A stretch of 64,000 bases of DNA, taken from the NCBI RefSeq assembly GCF_900156575.1, contig NZ_FTNY01000006.1, forward strand, positions 124,001-188,000, written 5' to 3'. Below, one piece after another: positions 1 to 8,602 of the stretch. The notes below the pieces were generated by a model. That model saw only the letters and a program-made list of their open reading frames with translations. It was not told the DNA's origin and did no database searches. The translations under genes were made by a program, and so were the position numbers. Within the stretch, counting starts at the first letter, position 1. Every line of letters starts with the position of its first letter. Source of the stretch: Chryseobacterium shigense. GTDB taxonomy: Bacteria > Bacteroidota > Bacteroidia > Flavobacteriales > Weeksellaceae.

Positions 1-1
1 T

Positions 2-2821
2 AAACTGGGAAGTATTTATTTTAATAATTTTAAATATGTTGAAGCTTTAACATTCATTGAGAGTACATCTTCTGTAATTGATCAATATTTATTTTTAATG
101 GATTTATTACTCTATCTCCATTATGAAAAAAAGCATCATTCTTTAATAGTCAAGGTTTTAAATGAACTGATCAAAAATGGTTTTAAAGACTCAAGAATTC
201 AAAGACTTTTGGAATTAACTTCAATTAATGTACCCATACAAGATTTTAATACTAAAATTCTTGAATTATTTGACATCTATTCTTTAGGTAATTATGATGA
301 AGCATTGCTTGAGGTAAAAAAACTACTTAAAGAAGAACCATCATGTATAGAATTATATGAAATTTATATAAAAAGTTTAATTGAATTAGGGTTAGGATTT
401 GTTGAAACACAAATAAGTCAAAATATAGACGATATTTTGGCAGCATTATATATTCTATATACAAAAGATAAGAGCTTTTATGATGCAGAAGAAACTTTAA
501 TGAAGTCATACTTAAGCTTCCCAAAGGTAAATTTTTTTAAACAATTAATTTCTCTAACATTAAGTTTGACAGGCTCTGAGCTAAATAATGGTTTTATAAA
601 TAAAAGTTACTACGTTAATTCAAAATATTCTAATCCAAACCTGTTAATGGGTGATAATATAGATAAAGGTTTATATTTTCCTGAGAATTTTTTGTCTAAG
701 TATTTATCTCTGAAAATCAATTACTTCATAGGAATAGGAGACATTGAAAAATTAGATGAACTCAACTTGCAAATCCCTACTAATAAATTGGCTATTTATA
801 AGGCTCGAATTGGTTATAACTATCAGGATAAATTTGATCTTAATTTGTTGAGAGATCTGAGTAGTAATTTGGCTTTGAATATTTTATTCGAACAGGAAAT
901 ACTAACATATTGGTTTAAATATTATCTTAATAATAACTATATAGGAGAGTTAGTTGGACTATTGGTAGACGCTTATTTTAAAAATCCTTTCTTATTAAAA
1001 ACTTTGCGAATTGATTCTTTGATTAGCAAAATAATCAGTGAAGATTATATCTTAGAAAAAACAGATATTAACTTACCAATAATTTTTTATATCGCAAATT
1101 CTGAAGATTATTTCCAATTCGCATCTCTTGATGTTTACCTAAATTCTTTAAATATTGAAAAACCATCAGAGCTTTTTACTTCTCAAGATGATCCTGAAAT
1201 TAATAAGAAAGTATTTTTATTGGAAAAAATTTGCAATTTAAATGTTTTAAACAACTTTTATTTAGTTTTTGAAAATGACAAGGATGTTCTTGATGAAAGA
1301 GTTAATATTTTAAGGATTCTTATTTCTATCAATGATAAAAATTCTGATAAGTATTTTGAAGAAATAGCTGTATTATCAAGAAAAAAGAAAGTAGATAGTA
1401 CTATTCAGAATTATAACGATGGAAAAATAAGTCTAAACTTTGAAAGAATAAAAGAGGAGAATATTCAAAGTTTGGAGACTAGCTTTAATAGATTTATAAA
1501 GCTTAGAGACTACTCAGAAAAGAATGAATTGAAGGTAATCGAAGGAGATGTACTTATAAAAAGAATTTTAGATGAATTTATTAATAGGGAAGATAACTTT
1601 CAAGATGCATCCTTCGTAGCTTTTAAAGCCATCTTTTTGGAAATGGTAAATGTATTTTTGTTTAGTAAGGAACATGGTTTAGATGGAGATTTAAGCACGA
1701 GAATAAGACATGGTGTATTAGAAAATAAACTAAGAATTGTTTTCCTCAATAATAATATTATTTCAACTAAAAATAATGATGTTTATATTGACATTGAATA
1801 TTGGAAAAATATGTGTGAAACTCTTAGCTACATTAGTGAAATTTCAACTTCCATTCAAGATTCATTAAAGAGTTTTTCAAAAAAAATTGATGATTTAATT
1901 CTAAAAATTAAAAATGAATATATTCAGATTATTTCTTATAAACACAATTCGAAAGAAAAGGCTTTATTTAACTATACATTCACAGAAGAATATCTGTGGA
2001 TTGTCTATAAAAGTATAAAAGACGAAGTTTCTGATTATGCAGAGTTTCAAAATATCTCTTTTGATATTTTAAAGTCGCATACAGAAAGCTTGTTGGAAAA
2101 TATTTCAACTATTATCAAAAATGAACTGATTAATGATTTTATTGAATTGATTAACTCATTTGAATTGGAAATTGATTCAATTCCACATATAGGAGGAGAG
2201 GTTCTTTATGAATTAAAACAAAAAATAAAATTTGCTAAAACGCAGATTGAAAATGAATTATTAGAAGTTTCTAAATGGTTTAAATTAACTTCTTTTTTTG
2301 ATATTTATACTTTGGATATAGAGACAATAATATTAACAGCACTTGAAATAATCAATAATGATATTGATGTAAAGATTAATCCTAAGTTAATTTTGCCTGA
2401 AGATAATTACCTAGTTGAAAAAGGGTATTCTTATATAGAAATTTTTAAAATTTTAATTGAAAATGCTGTAAAACATTCAAAAGTAAGTATTTCAGAATTA
2501 AATTTAGAAATTACTATTAATGAACCTATTTTAATTGATAAAGGCGATGACAAAGGTATTGAATCAATAATTCAATTCTCTATTTCAAATAATATTGATA
2601 AAGAAGTATCTGAAAACTGTAATATGGAATTTATATCTAATAATTGGAACTCATCTTTAATCAATGTTAATATAGAAGGAGGAAGTGGATACCAAAAAAT
2701 CAATAGAATATTAAAACATGGAAATAAAATGAATAGTAATATAAGTTTTGATATCAATGATAAATTTAAAGTTAATTTTACTATTCACTCTAATTACAAA
2801 TACATTGAAAATGAAAATTGA
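2..2821 (+). CDS. Sensor histidine-kinase-like protein, Detocs DtcA-like (5' end outside window)
   Basis: The reading frame is open to the left edge, so the true start lies outside; the first internal ATG is at 98. Numbering from that ATG, most of the 907 residues form helical, TPR-like sequence without a membrane segment, so it should be cytosolic. The C-terminus has GHKL ATPase features: an N-box (E788-N789-A-V-K-H) and a GGSGY lid glycine motif at 861-865. A candidate phospho-acceptor, H697, lies in a helical stretch before it. I see no clear DxGxG G1 box. The stop overlaps the start of the next receiver gene by 11 bases, so the two are co-translated. TPR kinase plus stand-alone receiver plus receiver-effector is the gene order of the Detocs anti-phage two-component system, where the kinase senses infection. 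That assignment is inference from architecture. Confidence 0.75.
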   Translation, partial: KLGSIYFNNFKYVEALTFIESTSSVIDQYLFLMDLLLYLHYEKKHHSLIVKVLNELIKNGFKDSRIQRLLELTSINVPIQDFNTKILELFDIYSLGNYDEALLEVKKLLKEEPSCIELYEIYIKSLIELGLGFVETQISQNIDDILAALYILYTKDKSFYDAEETLMKSYLSFPKVNFFKQLISLTLSLTGSELNNGFINKSYYVNSKYSNPNLLMGDNIDKGLYFPENFLSKYLSLKINYFIGIGDIEKLDELNLQIPTNKLAIYKARIGYNYQDKFDLNLLRDLSSNLALNILFEQEILTYWFKYYLNNNYIGELVGLLVDAYFKNPFLLKTLRIDSLISKIISEDYILEKTDINLPIIFYIANSEDYFQFASLDVYLNSLNIEKPSELFTSQDDPEINKKVFLLEKICNLNVLNNFYLVFENDKDVLDERVNILRILISINDKNSDKYFEEIAVLSRKKKVDSTIQNYNDGKISLNFERIKEENIQSLETSFNRFIKLRDYSEKNELKVIEGDVLIKRILDEFINREDNFQDASFVAFKAIFLEMVNVFLFSKEHGLDGDLSTRIRHGVLENKLRIVFLNNNIISTKNNDVYIDIEYWKNMCETLSYISEISTSIQDSLKSFSKKIDDLILKIKNEYIQIISYKHNSKEKALFNYTFTEEYLWIVYKSIKDEVSDYAEFQNISFDILKSHTESLLENISTIIKNELINDFIELINSFELEIDSIPHIGGEVLYELKQKIKFAKTQIENELLEVSKWFKLTSFFDIYTLDIETIILTALEIINNDIDVKINPKLILPEDNYLVEKGYSYIEIFKILIENAVKHSKVSISELNLEITINEPILIDKGDDKGIESIIQFSISNNIDKEVSENCNMEFISNNWNSSLINVNIEGGSGYQKINRILKHGNKMNSNISFDINDKFKVNFTIHSNYKYIENEN

Positions 2822-3266
2822 AGTTTTGCTAATTGAAGACAATAAAACAAAAGCAAGTGATATTAATTCTTTTTTGTCTAAGAAATTTCCATCTGTTGAA
2901 ATTACTATCAAAGAATCTTTAACATCTGGACTAAGAGATTTATTTTCCAATGATTATAAATTTCTTTTGTTAGATATGAGTTTGCCTACCAGAGAAGGAG
3001 CAATGAGTAATACCATCAATAGTTTTGAGCAGTTAGGTGGGCATAGGATTTTAAGTGAAATGAAGAGAAAAAAAAAGAAAATCCCTACTATTTTGATAAC
3101 AATGTTTTCAGAATTTGGAGTAGGAGAATCATTTCTTGATATTAACAGTTTAGATATTATTATGAGCAAAGATTTTAATGATTTTTATAAAGGAGTGGTT
3201 TTTTATTCATCTCAAAATGATGATTGGAAGATGTCACTAACTAAATTTGTAGAAGATTTACTATGA
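2811..3266 (+). CDS. Stand-alone response-regulator receiver (DtcB-like)
   Basis: A 151-residue single-domain receiver. I chose the ATG at 2811 over one at 2748 because it places the acidic pair E9-D10 at the end of beta-1 as in other receivers and gives the short overlap with the upstream kinase. The phospho-acceptor is D55 in LLLDMSLP, the switch threonine T97 in ILITMF, and the conserved lysine K120 in IIMSK. There is no output domain. In Detocs the free receiver (DtcB) is known to act as a phosphate buffer that prevents accidental effector activation, and this protein sits in the matching position. It overlaps the next gene by four bases (ATGA). Confidence 0.85.
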   Translation: MKIEVLLIEDNKTKASDINSFLSKKFPSVEITIKESLTSGLRDLFSNDYKFLLLDMSLPTREGAMSNTINSFEQLGGHRILSEMKRKKKKIPTILITMFSEFGVGESFLDINSLDIIMSKDFNDFYKGVVFYSSQNDDWKMSLTKFVEDLL

Positions 3267-4357
3267 AAGTCCTAATTGTTGATGATAGCATTCACAAAAT
3301 TGATGCTCTTTCCAAGTATATTAATATTCATTCTCCCAATTCTTTCATAGATACTGCTGAAAGTATAACGAATGCACTTAAAATTATTAAAGACAAAGAA
3401 TTGATTTATAATTTGATTATAATAGATCAATATCTACCCCAAAGAAATGGGGAAAACCCAATTCCTGATGGAGGCAAAAAATTGTTACTTGAAATTAACA
3501 GAACTTTAAAAAATAAAATCCCTAATTATATAATTGGATTTTCTCAATATGATAATTCTGATATTGAGTTCTCTATGGTTTGGAAGGTTATTAAGTTTGA
3601 AATTGATTCAACTGATTGGCAACAACCATTTTCAGAACTTTTAAATCATGTTAAAAATAACAAGTTCAATAAAGAAAATGAACCTGTTTTACCAATTATA
3701 TTTGTTGAAGGTTCTACAGATAAGTTTTATTTAGAACAGACCATTATAAACTATTTTCCTGCTGTTATTGATAAGCTTTCTATTAAAACACAATCAGGTG
3801 CTGGATCAAACTGGGTTGCAAACCAATTAGTTGCTTGGTCACATAGTATGTTCAAAAATACAAATGGTGATTATATTAAGGCTATAGGATTATTTGATTA
3901 TGATGATTCTGGAAGAAAGGCTAAGAGGGATTTAGAACTTAAATCTTTCACTGACAATCAGAGAAAAACATTTAAATCTTTTCTACTTGCACCAAAATAT
4001 AATCAGACTATATTAAATTTTTATAAAAAAGGATGTAAAATAGATGTTGATATTGAAGCTCTGTTTGATATAAATATTATGAAAGATGCAGAGAATCTCC
4101 AATATTTAGAAAGTAGAAATCCAATATTCGTAGAAGCACCTAGAGATTGGTCTCAATTAGAAATAAATGCAACGGAATTTCTGACTGGTAAAGGTTTTTC
4201 TCAGGACGAATTATTATATCTCAAGAAAGTTAAACAGTTTTCCAAAGAAGATTTTTTAAAATTAATTAAAAATCAAAAAAATATAGAAATTTGTTTGAAT
4301 AACTTTAAATTGTTGCTTGATGATTTATTAGTAGAATTGGATATCCAGATTGAATAG
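3263..4357 (+). CDS. Receiver-TOPRIM fusion, putative effector (DtcC-like)
   Basis: A 364-residue two-domain protein. Residues 1-125 are a receiver with D7-D8, phospho-acceptor D55 (LIIIDQYLP), S94 as switch residue and K108/K111. From about 140 a TOPRIM-like module follows: catalytic glutamate E149 in IFVEGSTDKFYLEQ and the acidic motif FDYDDSGRKA (D212, D214, D215). This is the arrangement of OLD-family and DnaG/topoisomerase TOPRIM nucleases, with E-G-x-x-D replaced by E-G-S-T-D. No HTH or other output is seen. It is the last gene of a tightly overlapping three-gene operon. Canonical Detocs effectors carry a PNP-type nucleosidase that degrades ATP; here the same position is taken by a probable metal-dependent nuclease. 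Phosphorylation-gated nucleic acid cleavage is inference. Confidence 0.8.
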   Translation: MKVLIVDDSIHKIDALSKYINIHSPNSFIDTAESITNALKIIKDKELIYNLIIIDQYLPQRNGENPIPDGGKKLLLEINRTLKNKIPNYIIGFSQYDNSDIEFSMVWKVIKFEIDSTDWQQPFSELLNHVKNNKFNKENEPVLPIIFVEGSTDKFYLEQTIINYFPAVIDKLSIKTQSGAGSNWVANQLVAWSHSMFKNTNGDYIKAIGLFDYDDSGRKAKRDLELKSFTDNQRKTFKSFLLAPKYNQTILNFYKKGCKIDVDIEALFDINIMKDAENLQYLESRNPIFVEAPRDWSQLEINATEFLTGKGFSQDELLYLKKVKQFSKEDFLKLIKNQKNIEICLNNFKLLLDDLLVELDIQIE

Positions 4358-4414
4358 ATTTTTTTAATACTAATTATTTTATAAAAAAAAATTTTCCAGA
4401 ACTTATTCTCATGT

Positions 4415-4560
4415 CACCCTTCTCAACATAGTACCCCCAACCATGTTGGAATGGGGAAATACCCCCTACCTTGTTCTGAGAAAACAAGTTTTTCAGGCAG
4501 ATTTAACTTTAATTGAAAGTAAAGTTTGATTTTCTGTAAGCTTGTTTCTCAGAGAGGTCA
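4415..4560. repeat. Cluster of dyad symmetries upstream of a small hypothetical gene
   Basis: The gap between the kinase operon and the next gene contains nested inverted repeats: CCAAC-cat-GTTGG flanked by CCCC and GGGG arms, a second GGGG-aaata-CCCC hairpin, CTTGTT...AACAAG around 4473-4491, and CTTGTTTCTCAG near 4541, which is nearly the reverse complement of CTGAGAAAACAAG at 4479. Such stacked palindromes occur at replication or recombination sites of small mobile elements, but no recombinase or replication gene is visible here. Confidence 0.4.
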
Positions 4561-4585
4561 TTCATTAACTCAAAAACTTAAAACA

Positions 4586-4972
4586 ATGGTAAGAATTATC
4601 AGTTGCAAAACAAGAACAAAAGAAGATGGAACAAACTTTTATCTTCTAGAGGTACAGGAGGGTGGTATTGAAATGGTATTAAGCAAAACAACAGGTCAAT
4701 ACTATGCCACAGCTAAAAGAGCTGCTATATCAACTACATTTGATGAATTAACCTGTAAAGGACTTGTAGGAGAAGAAATGGGAGGAAGAATTGTAAAAGT
4801 TCCTACAGAGCCTTATGCGTACACTATTAAGGAAACAGGAAAAGAAATCATGTTGGAACATAGGTATTCCTATTTACCTGATGGAGTTTCAACAGAAGAA
4901 GAAAAGCTGTCTTTAGAGTTGAAAAAACCATATCCAATAAGACTGAGCTTGAAGAAGCAATCTAAAATCTAA
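4586..4972 (+). CDS. Hypothetical protein, 128 aa
   Basis: I do not recognise the family. I chose the ATG at 4586 because it begins a beta-rich domain (MVRIISCKTR) directly after an A-rich leader; an earlier in-frame ATG at 4526 lies inside palindromic sequence. The protein is soluble, mixed charge, with alternating beta-like segments (FYLLEVQEGGIEMVL, GRIVKVP, IMLEHRYSYL) and two cysteines. The size and strand pattern would suit a single-strand DNA-binding OB fold of a small phage or plasmid, but there is no motif to prove it. It stands alone between the palindrome cluster and a structured RNA, which suggests a remnant of a mobile element. Confidence 0.6.
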   Translation: MVRIISCKTRTKEDGTNFYLLEVQEGGIEMVLSKTTGQYYATAKRAAISTTFDELTCKGLVGEEMGGRIVKVPTEPYAYTIKETGKEIMLEHRYSYLPDGVSTEEEKLSLELKKPYPIRLSLKKQSKI

Positions 4973-5107
4973 ATGTCCATTTTATGTGGGAGTCTTATTT
5001 ACTCTTGCACAGAATGTACATTTTTCCTTTTAAGAAAAGTAAGAGTTTTTGCAAGAGTATATATACTACAAAAAAAAATTCTTACTTTTTAATTTCTTAT
5101 ATGTCAC

Positions 5108-5199
5108 GTCCAAAAATCTGGAGCTTATTGCTCAGTAGGTTAGGGATACTGGGGGTAACCCAGATGTACTTTGGTTCGAGCCCATTTGGGACCACAGTA
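5108..5199 (+). ncRNA. tRNA-like structured RNA or tRNA remnant
   Basis: The region contains a T-arm-like segment (TTTGG-TTCGAGC-CCA) followed by TTTGGGACCA, whose TTTGGGAC can pair with GTCCAAA at 5108 with one bulged G. An inner ATCTGG/CCAGAT helix and a GCTCAGTAGG D-loop-like sequence are also present, but no canonical seven-base anticodon loop with U33 can be formed. It runs straight into a strong terminator, so it may be a short transcribed RNA or a degenerate tRNA used as an integration site. Confidence 0.35.
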
Positions 5200-5200
5200 T

Positions 5201-5232
5201 AAGCCACTTACAGTAATGTGAGTGGCTTTTTT
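5201..5232 (+). terminator. Rho-independent terminator
   Basis: A 12-base-pair hairpin (AAGCCACTTACA / TGTGAGTGGCTT, loop GTAA) followed by a T run. It directly ends the tRNA-like segment upstream. Confidence 0.85.
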
Positions 5233-5416
5233 ATGTTGATTAAGAAAATTGAAAGAGGTTGTTTGAACGAGATAGAATAAAACCTGTCAAAATAAAATAG
5301 CCAAGCTTACCTTATAAGGTGGAACCAAAAGTAAATAGCATAGGAGATACAATGTTGTAGTAGAACACCAATAGACTGTTCATATTTTTGTATATTATTT
5401 CTTAAAAGAACGAAAA

Positions 5417-5806
5417 ATGACAAATCTTGAAATTGTAAAAAGTACTTACGAAGGAAAAACTTCAGAAGAAAACAGGGCAAACCTGGCCATTTATGCAGAT
5501 GATCGTATTTTCTGGACGGAGGCAAAGGGTTTTCCTTATGCAGGAACTTATGTTGGTTTGGAAAATGTAGTAAAACATGTATTCAGCCGATTGGGAAGTG
5601 AGTGGATCGATTATAAATTTACTCCGGAAGACTATGTATCTGGTGACGATAAAGTCGTAGCCTATGGAACTTACACAGGTATAAATAAAATGACAGGGAA
5701 ACAGCTTGAAGCTAGAGTAGCGCACATCTGGAAATTAAAAGATGGCAAGATTATTAGTTTTGAACAGTTTGTAGACAGCCAGACCGTCAATGATTCAATG
5801 AAATAA
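5417..5806 (+). CDS. SnoaL-like / NTF2-fold protein
   Basis: A 129-residue protein of the ketosteroid-isomerase-like NTF2 superfamily. It begins with the typical helix MTNLEIVKSTYEG, has a mid-protein FWTEAKGFPYAGTYVGLENV segment and ends with the sheet strands VVAYGTYTG, ARVAHIWKLKDGKIISFEQFVD, which is the usual SnoaL C-terminal signature. Such proteins are cytosolic and often catalyse isomerisation or ring closure on small molecules; the substrate cannot be told. A TATTTTTG box at 5383-5390 is a plausible promoter. It is monocistronic. Confidence 0.85.
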   Translation: MTNLEIVKSTYEGKTSEENRANLAIYADDRIFWTEAKGFPYAGTYVGLENVVKHVFSRLGSEWIDYKFTPEDYVSGDDKVVAYGTYTGINKMTGKQLEARVAHIWKLKDGKIISFEQFVDSQTVNDSMK

Positions 5807-5873
5807 ACTATTTAAAAGATTAAGTCACTTGTATGAAAACATACAATAGAAATCAAGTGGATCTATAATAAAA

Positions 5874-5897
5874 AAGCTTCTGACTGTTCAGAAGCTT
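5874..5897 (-). terminator. Terminator of the GG-leader peptide gene
   Basis: A perfect 10-base-pair hairpin (AAGCTTCTGA / TCAGAAGCTT). The A tract at 5869-5875 becomes the T tail when read on the minus strand, so it ends the peptide gene at 5931-6077. Confidence 0.75.
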
Positions 5898-5930
5898 GAA
5901 TTTAAATCAATATATCAGATTATTTTCTGC

Positions 5931-6077
5931 TTATTGGCAGTAAGCGGAATCTATAGGTCGGCAGACTCCGTCAGCACAGCAAAATTTTATATTGCAATAC
6001 CGTTGTTCATTACAATAGGAGAGGCCTCCTTTGATTGTTTTTAAATGGTCTCTTGAAACTTTCTTTAAATTTTTCAT
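5931..6077 (-). CDS. Short GG-leader, cysteine-rich bacteriocin-like peptide
   Basis: A 48-residue peptide read on the minus strand. The first 18 residues (MKNLKKVSRDHLKTIKGG) form a double-glycine leader of the type found in Chryseobacterium bacteriocin-like proteins, which peptidase-containing ABC transporters cleave after GG. The 30-residue core has six cysteines (two adjacent), suggesting disulfides or another modification. No transporter or modification enzyme is adjacent, so it would depend on export machinery elsewhere. It has its own terminator. Antimicrobial or signalling function is inference. Confidence 0.75.
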   Translation of the reverse strand: MKNLKKVSRDHLKTIKGGLSYCNEQRYCNIKFCCADGVCRPIDSAYCQ

Positions 6078-6193
6078 AATATTTTAGTTTGTAATTAGTC
6101 ACTAATGTATGAATAATTTAAATATGATGCATATTTTTATTAAAGTCTTCTATTGAACTATTTTTTCAGGATTTACCAAAATTAAATCATTAT

Positions 6194-8335
6194 TTATTTT
6201 CCACCACCACTGTTTTTCTCCACATCGGTCTTCGTATTCCCCTTTACCTTCTGATTTCCAAAACGCTTCACGAAAGAAAGTGAAAATCCATACCAATCCG
6301 ATCTTGTTGCGGTTCTGGAGGTTCCTTCCTGGCTGTAACTTGTGGAGTCAAAATTAGGTCTGCCGAAAATATTCATCAGCTGAAGACTCACTTCCATTTG
6401 TGTTTTAGGGAATATTTTGGTCGCAGAAATATTATGGAAAATATTCGTTTTATTGGCGTATGAATTTCCGCTATTCTGGTTAGAAAGCTCTGCCCAAACG
6501 CTCAGATTAATATTTTTGTTGAACAGGTTAGTGTACGATAAATTAGCAGAGGCTCCCAGATAGTTGATGTATTTTTGACCTTTCAAATCATTGATTTCAT
6601 TAAAGTCATGATTATCAATATAGTACCATCCAATTCCGACATTTACATTCAGCTTGTTTTTCAGGAAAGTCTGGTTGGTATTGGCAAAAAGGTAATATTT
6701 CTGCACTTTTCCGTTGAAATTATCCGGCAGGGTTACCAGTCTGCCGTCTTCCTCAGCTAAAGACGTCCAATAATCCTTATCCGTATACATATACCTTGCG
6801 GAAATGAAATATTTTTTAAGAATTCCCAGCTTCATATACACCCTGTGACTCGGGTTCGGTTCCAGATCCATATTTCCACGGGAGAATGTTCCGTCATTTG
6901 TAGGAACAAGAAAAGGATTGAATTCTGAGTACCAGGGGCGCCAGAGATTACGGTTGTATGTCAGGGTCAGATCATACTTATTAGAAAAAGAATATTTCAA
7001 TAATATATTGGGAAGCAAAGTACTGTAGGAATCCTTTCTGTTTTTCCCGGATACATCTTCCCTCATTTTATAATCGATATATTCGTAACGTACCCCGACT
7101 CTTGTTTCCAGTTTCTCGAAGAAGGTTTTGCTGTAGTTCGCATACAGGGAATTGATATTGTCCTCGTAATGAAAAACATCATTGGTACGGAGATGATCCG
7201 CATTATTTCCTGAAAGCGTATTGGGGATCACATTATTATTGAAATCCATTTTTCCCCCCACTTCAAAGCTGCCGCCTTTTCCCAGAGGTTGGGTATAATC
7301 GACTTTGATGTAATAATTTCGGGTCTGCTCATGAGAATTGATTCCCAGCTGAGTTATTTTTGAATGATCGCTGTATGTTTTTAAAAATTCATTGAGATTT
7401 TCCTGAGAATTATAATTGGAACCTAGATTGATATCCAGAATCCTGTTTTTCTCCTTATCATAATACTTATAAAAAACATTCGTCCCCAGCGTGCGGTAGC
7501 GCCCCGTTACATCCTGATCCTGATGATAAGATTCCGGCTGAGCATTATCCCTTGTTCTCAGGAAATCCGCATCAGAAGTGGAAGAGTTTTTACTTTGATA
7601 ATATTCCAGAATGACACCGATATTGTTTTTGTCATTCAATTCATATTCAGAAGTAGAGGACATCGATGGGCTTTTGCCACGTCCCAAAGTTTCATTGCTG
7701 CTCTGGGTAATATCATTATCCTTATACAGCATATTGAGACTGGTGTTTTTCTGAAAATAGGAATTATCACTATAACTTCCAATCAGAGTCTGAGTGAAAC
7801 TTTTTTTATGGTAATTCAGGTTGAGGTTCGTATATTGAGAGTTTTTGGCATTCTGTCTGTTATTAAAGGTCACGCTGCCTTTCATCCCTTCATCATCCCT
7901 TTTTTTAAGAACAATATTGATAACTGATCCTGCCGTTTCGTAGCGCGAGGACGGACTTGTGATCACTTCAATTTTCATCAGGTTATCCGCCGGAATAGTT
8001 TTAAGATATTCCTTTAATTCCTTCCCCGTAAATACCGATTTTCGGTCATTGATATAGACTGTAACAGATTCACCTTCAGCTTTCACTGCATCATTATTAT
8101 CAATACTTACCAAAGGCGTCATTCTCAAAACGTCCCAGGTCGTATTTCCAGCCAGAATAGAGCTGTTGGATACATTAAAGACCGTTCGGTCTGCTTTAGA
8201 TTCTACCGTAGGCTTTCTTGCGGTCAGAGTAACCCCTTCAATCTGATTTTCCTTCTGCTTGATGGTGTCGTTTTTAGCCTGTGAAAAGACCAGAGATCCC
8301 ATCAGTAAAGCTGCCGAACATATAATTATCTTCAT
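6194..8335 (-). CDS. TonB-dependent-receptor-like outer membrane beta-barrel protein
   Basis: A 713-residue outer membrane protein. The first 18-20 residues are a signal peptide (LLMGSLVFSQA). Residues 30-170 form a plug-like domain (TWDVLRMTPLVSIDNN, VYINDRKSVFTGKELKEYLKTIPADNLMKIEVITSPSSRYE), and the rest has the alternating pattern of a large beta-barrel ending in FVKRFGNQK. This matches the outer membrane beta-barrel family related to TonB receptors but without the usual N-terminal carboxypeptidase-like domain or SusD partner. The ligand is unknown. Monocistronic; the C-terminus ends in a polar KSGGGK-like tail. Confidence 0.88.
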   Translation of the reverse strand: MKIIICSAALLMGSLVFSQAKNDTIKQKENQIEGVTLTARKPTVESKADRTVFNVSNSSILAGNTTWDVLRMTPLVSIDNNDAVKAEGESVTVYINDRKSVFTGKELKEYLKTIPADNLMKIEVITSPSSRYETAGSVINIVLKKRDDEGMKGSVTFNNRQNAKNSQYTNLNLNYHKKSFTQTLIGSYSDNSYFQKNTSLNMLYKDNDITQSSNETLGRGKSPSMSSTSEYELNDKNNIGVILEYYQSKNSSTSDADFLRTRDNAQPESYHQDQDVTGRYRTLGTNVFYKYYDKEKNRILDINLGSNYNSQENLNEFLKTYSDHSKITQLGINSHEQTRNYYIKVDYTQPLGKGGSFEVGGKMDFNNNVIPNTLSGNNADHLRTNDVFHYEDNINSLYANYSKTFFEKLETRVGVRYEYIDYKMREDVSGKNRKDSYSTLLPNILLKYSFSNKYDLTLTYNRNLWRPWYSEFNPFLVPTNDGTFSRGNMDLEPNPSHRVYMKLGILKKYFISARYMYTDKDYWTSLAEEDGRLVTLPDNFNGKVQKYYLFANTNQTFLKNKLNVNVGIGWYYIDNHDFNEINDLKGQKYINYLGASANLSYTNLFNKNINLSVWAELSNQNSGNSYANKTNIFHNISATKIFPKTQMEVSLQLMNIFGRPNFDSTSYSQEGTSRTATRSDWYGFSLSFVKRFGNQKVKGNTKTDVEKNSGGGK

Positions 8336-8602
8336 TCAAAGTGATATTTCACCTATAAGACACTTGTTGTAGGACATTTGTTACATTAAAGTGAAAAAAT
8401 AAATAAAAAGTTAATAAGAGAAAGTCAATAATGTAATTTTCAGGTATTTTAAATCAATGCATTAAATCTGTGTTTTATCCTGAAAAATAAAGTAAACTAC
8501 CTTCTTTGTTCGTTCATCTGTTTACATAAGTAATCTAATCCTTATATTTATTATTCTGATTTAAACGTTAATGATCAAGATTCAGAACAAAACAACAACG
8601 GA

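Noticed and set aside
4984..5202. A 72-codon reading frame
   Set aside because: It overlaps the tRNA-like structured RNA and has no sensible protein composition.
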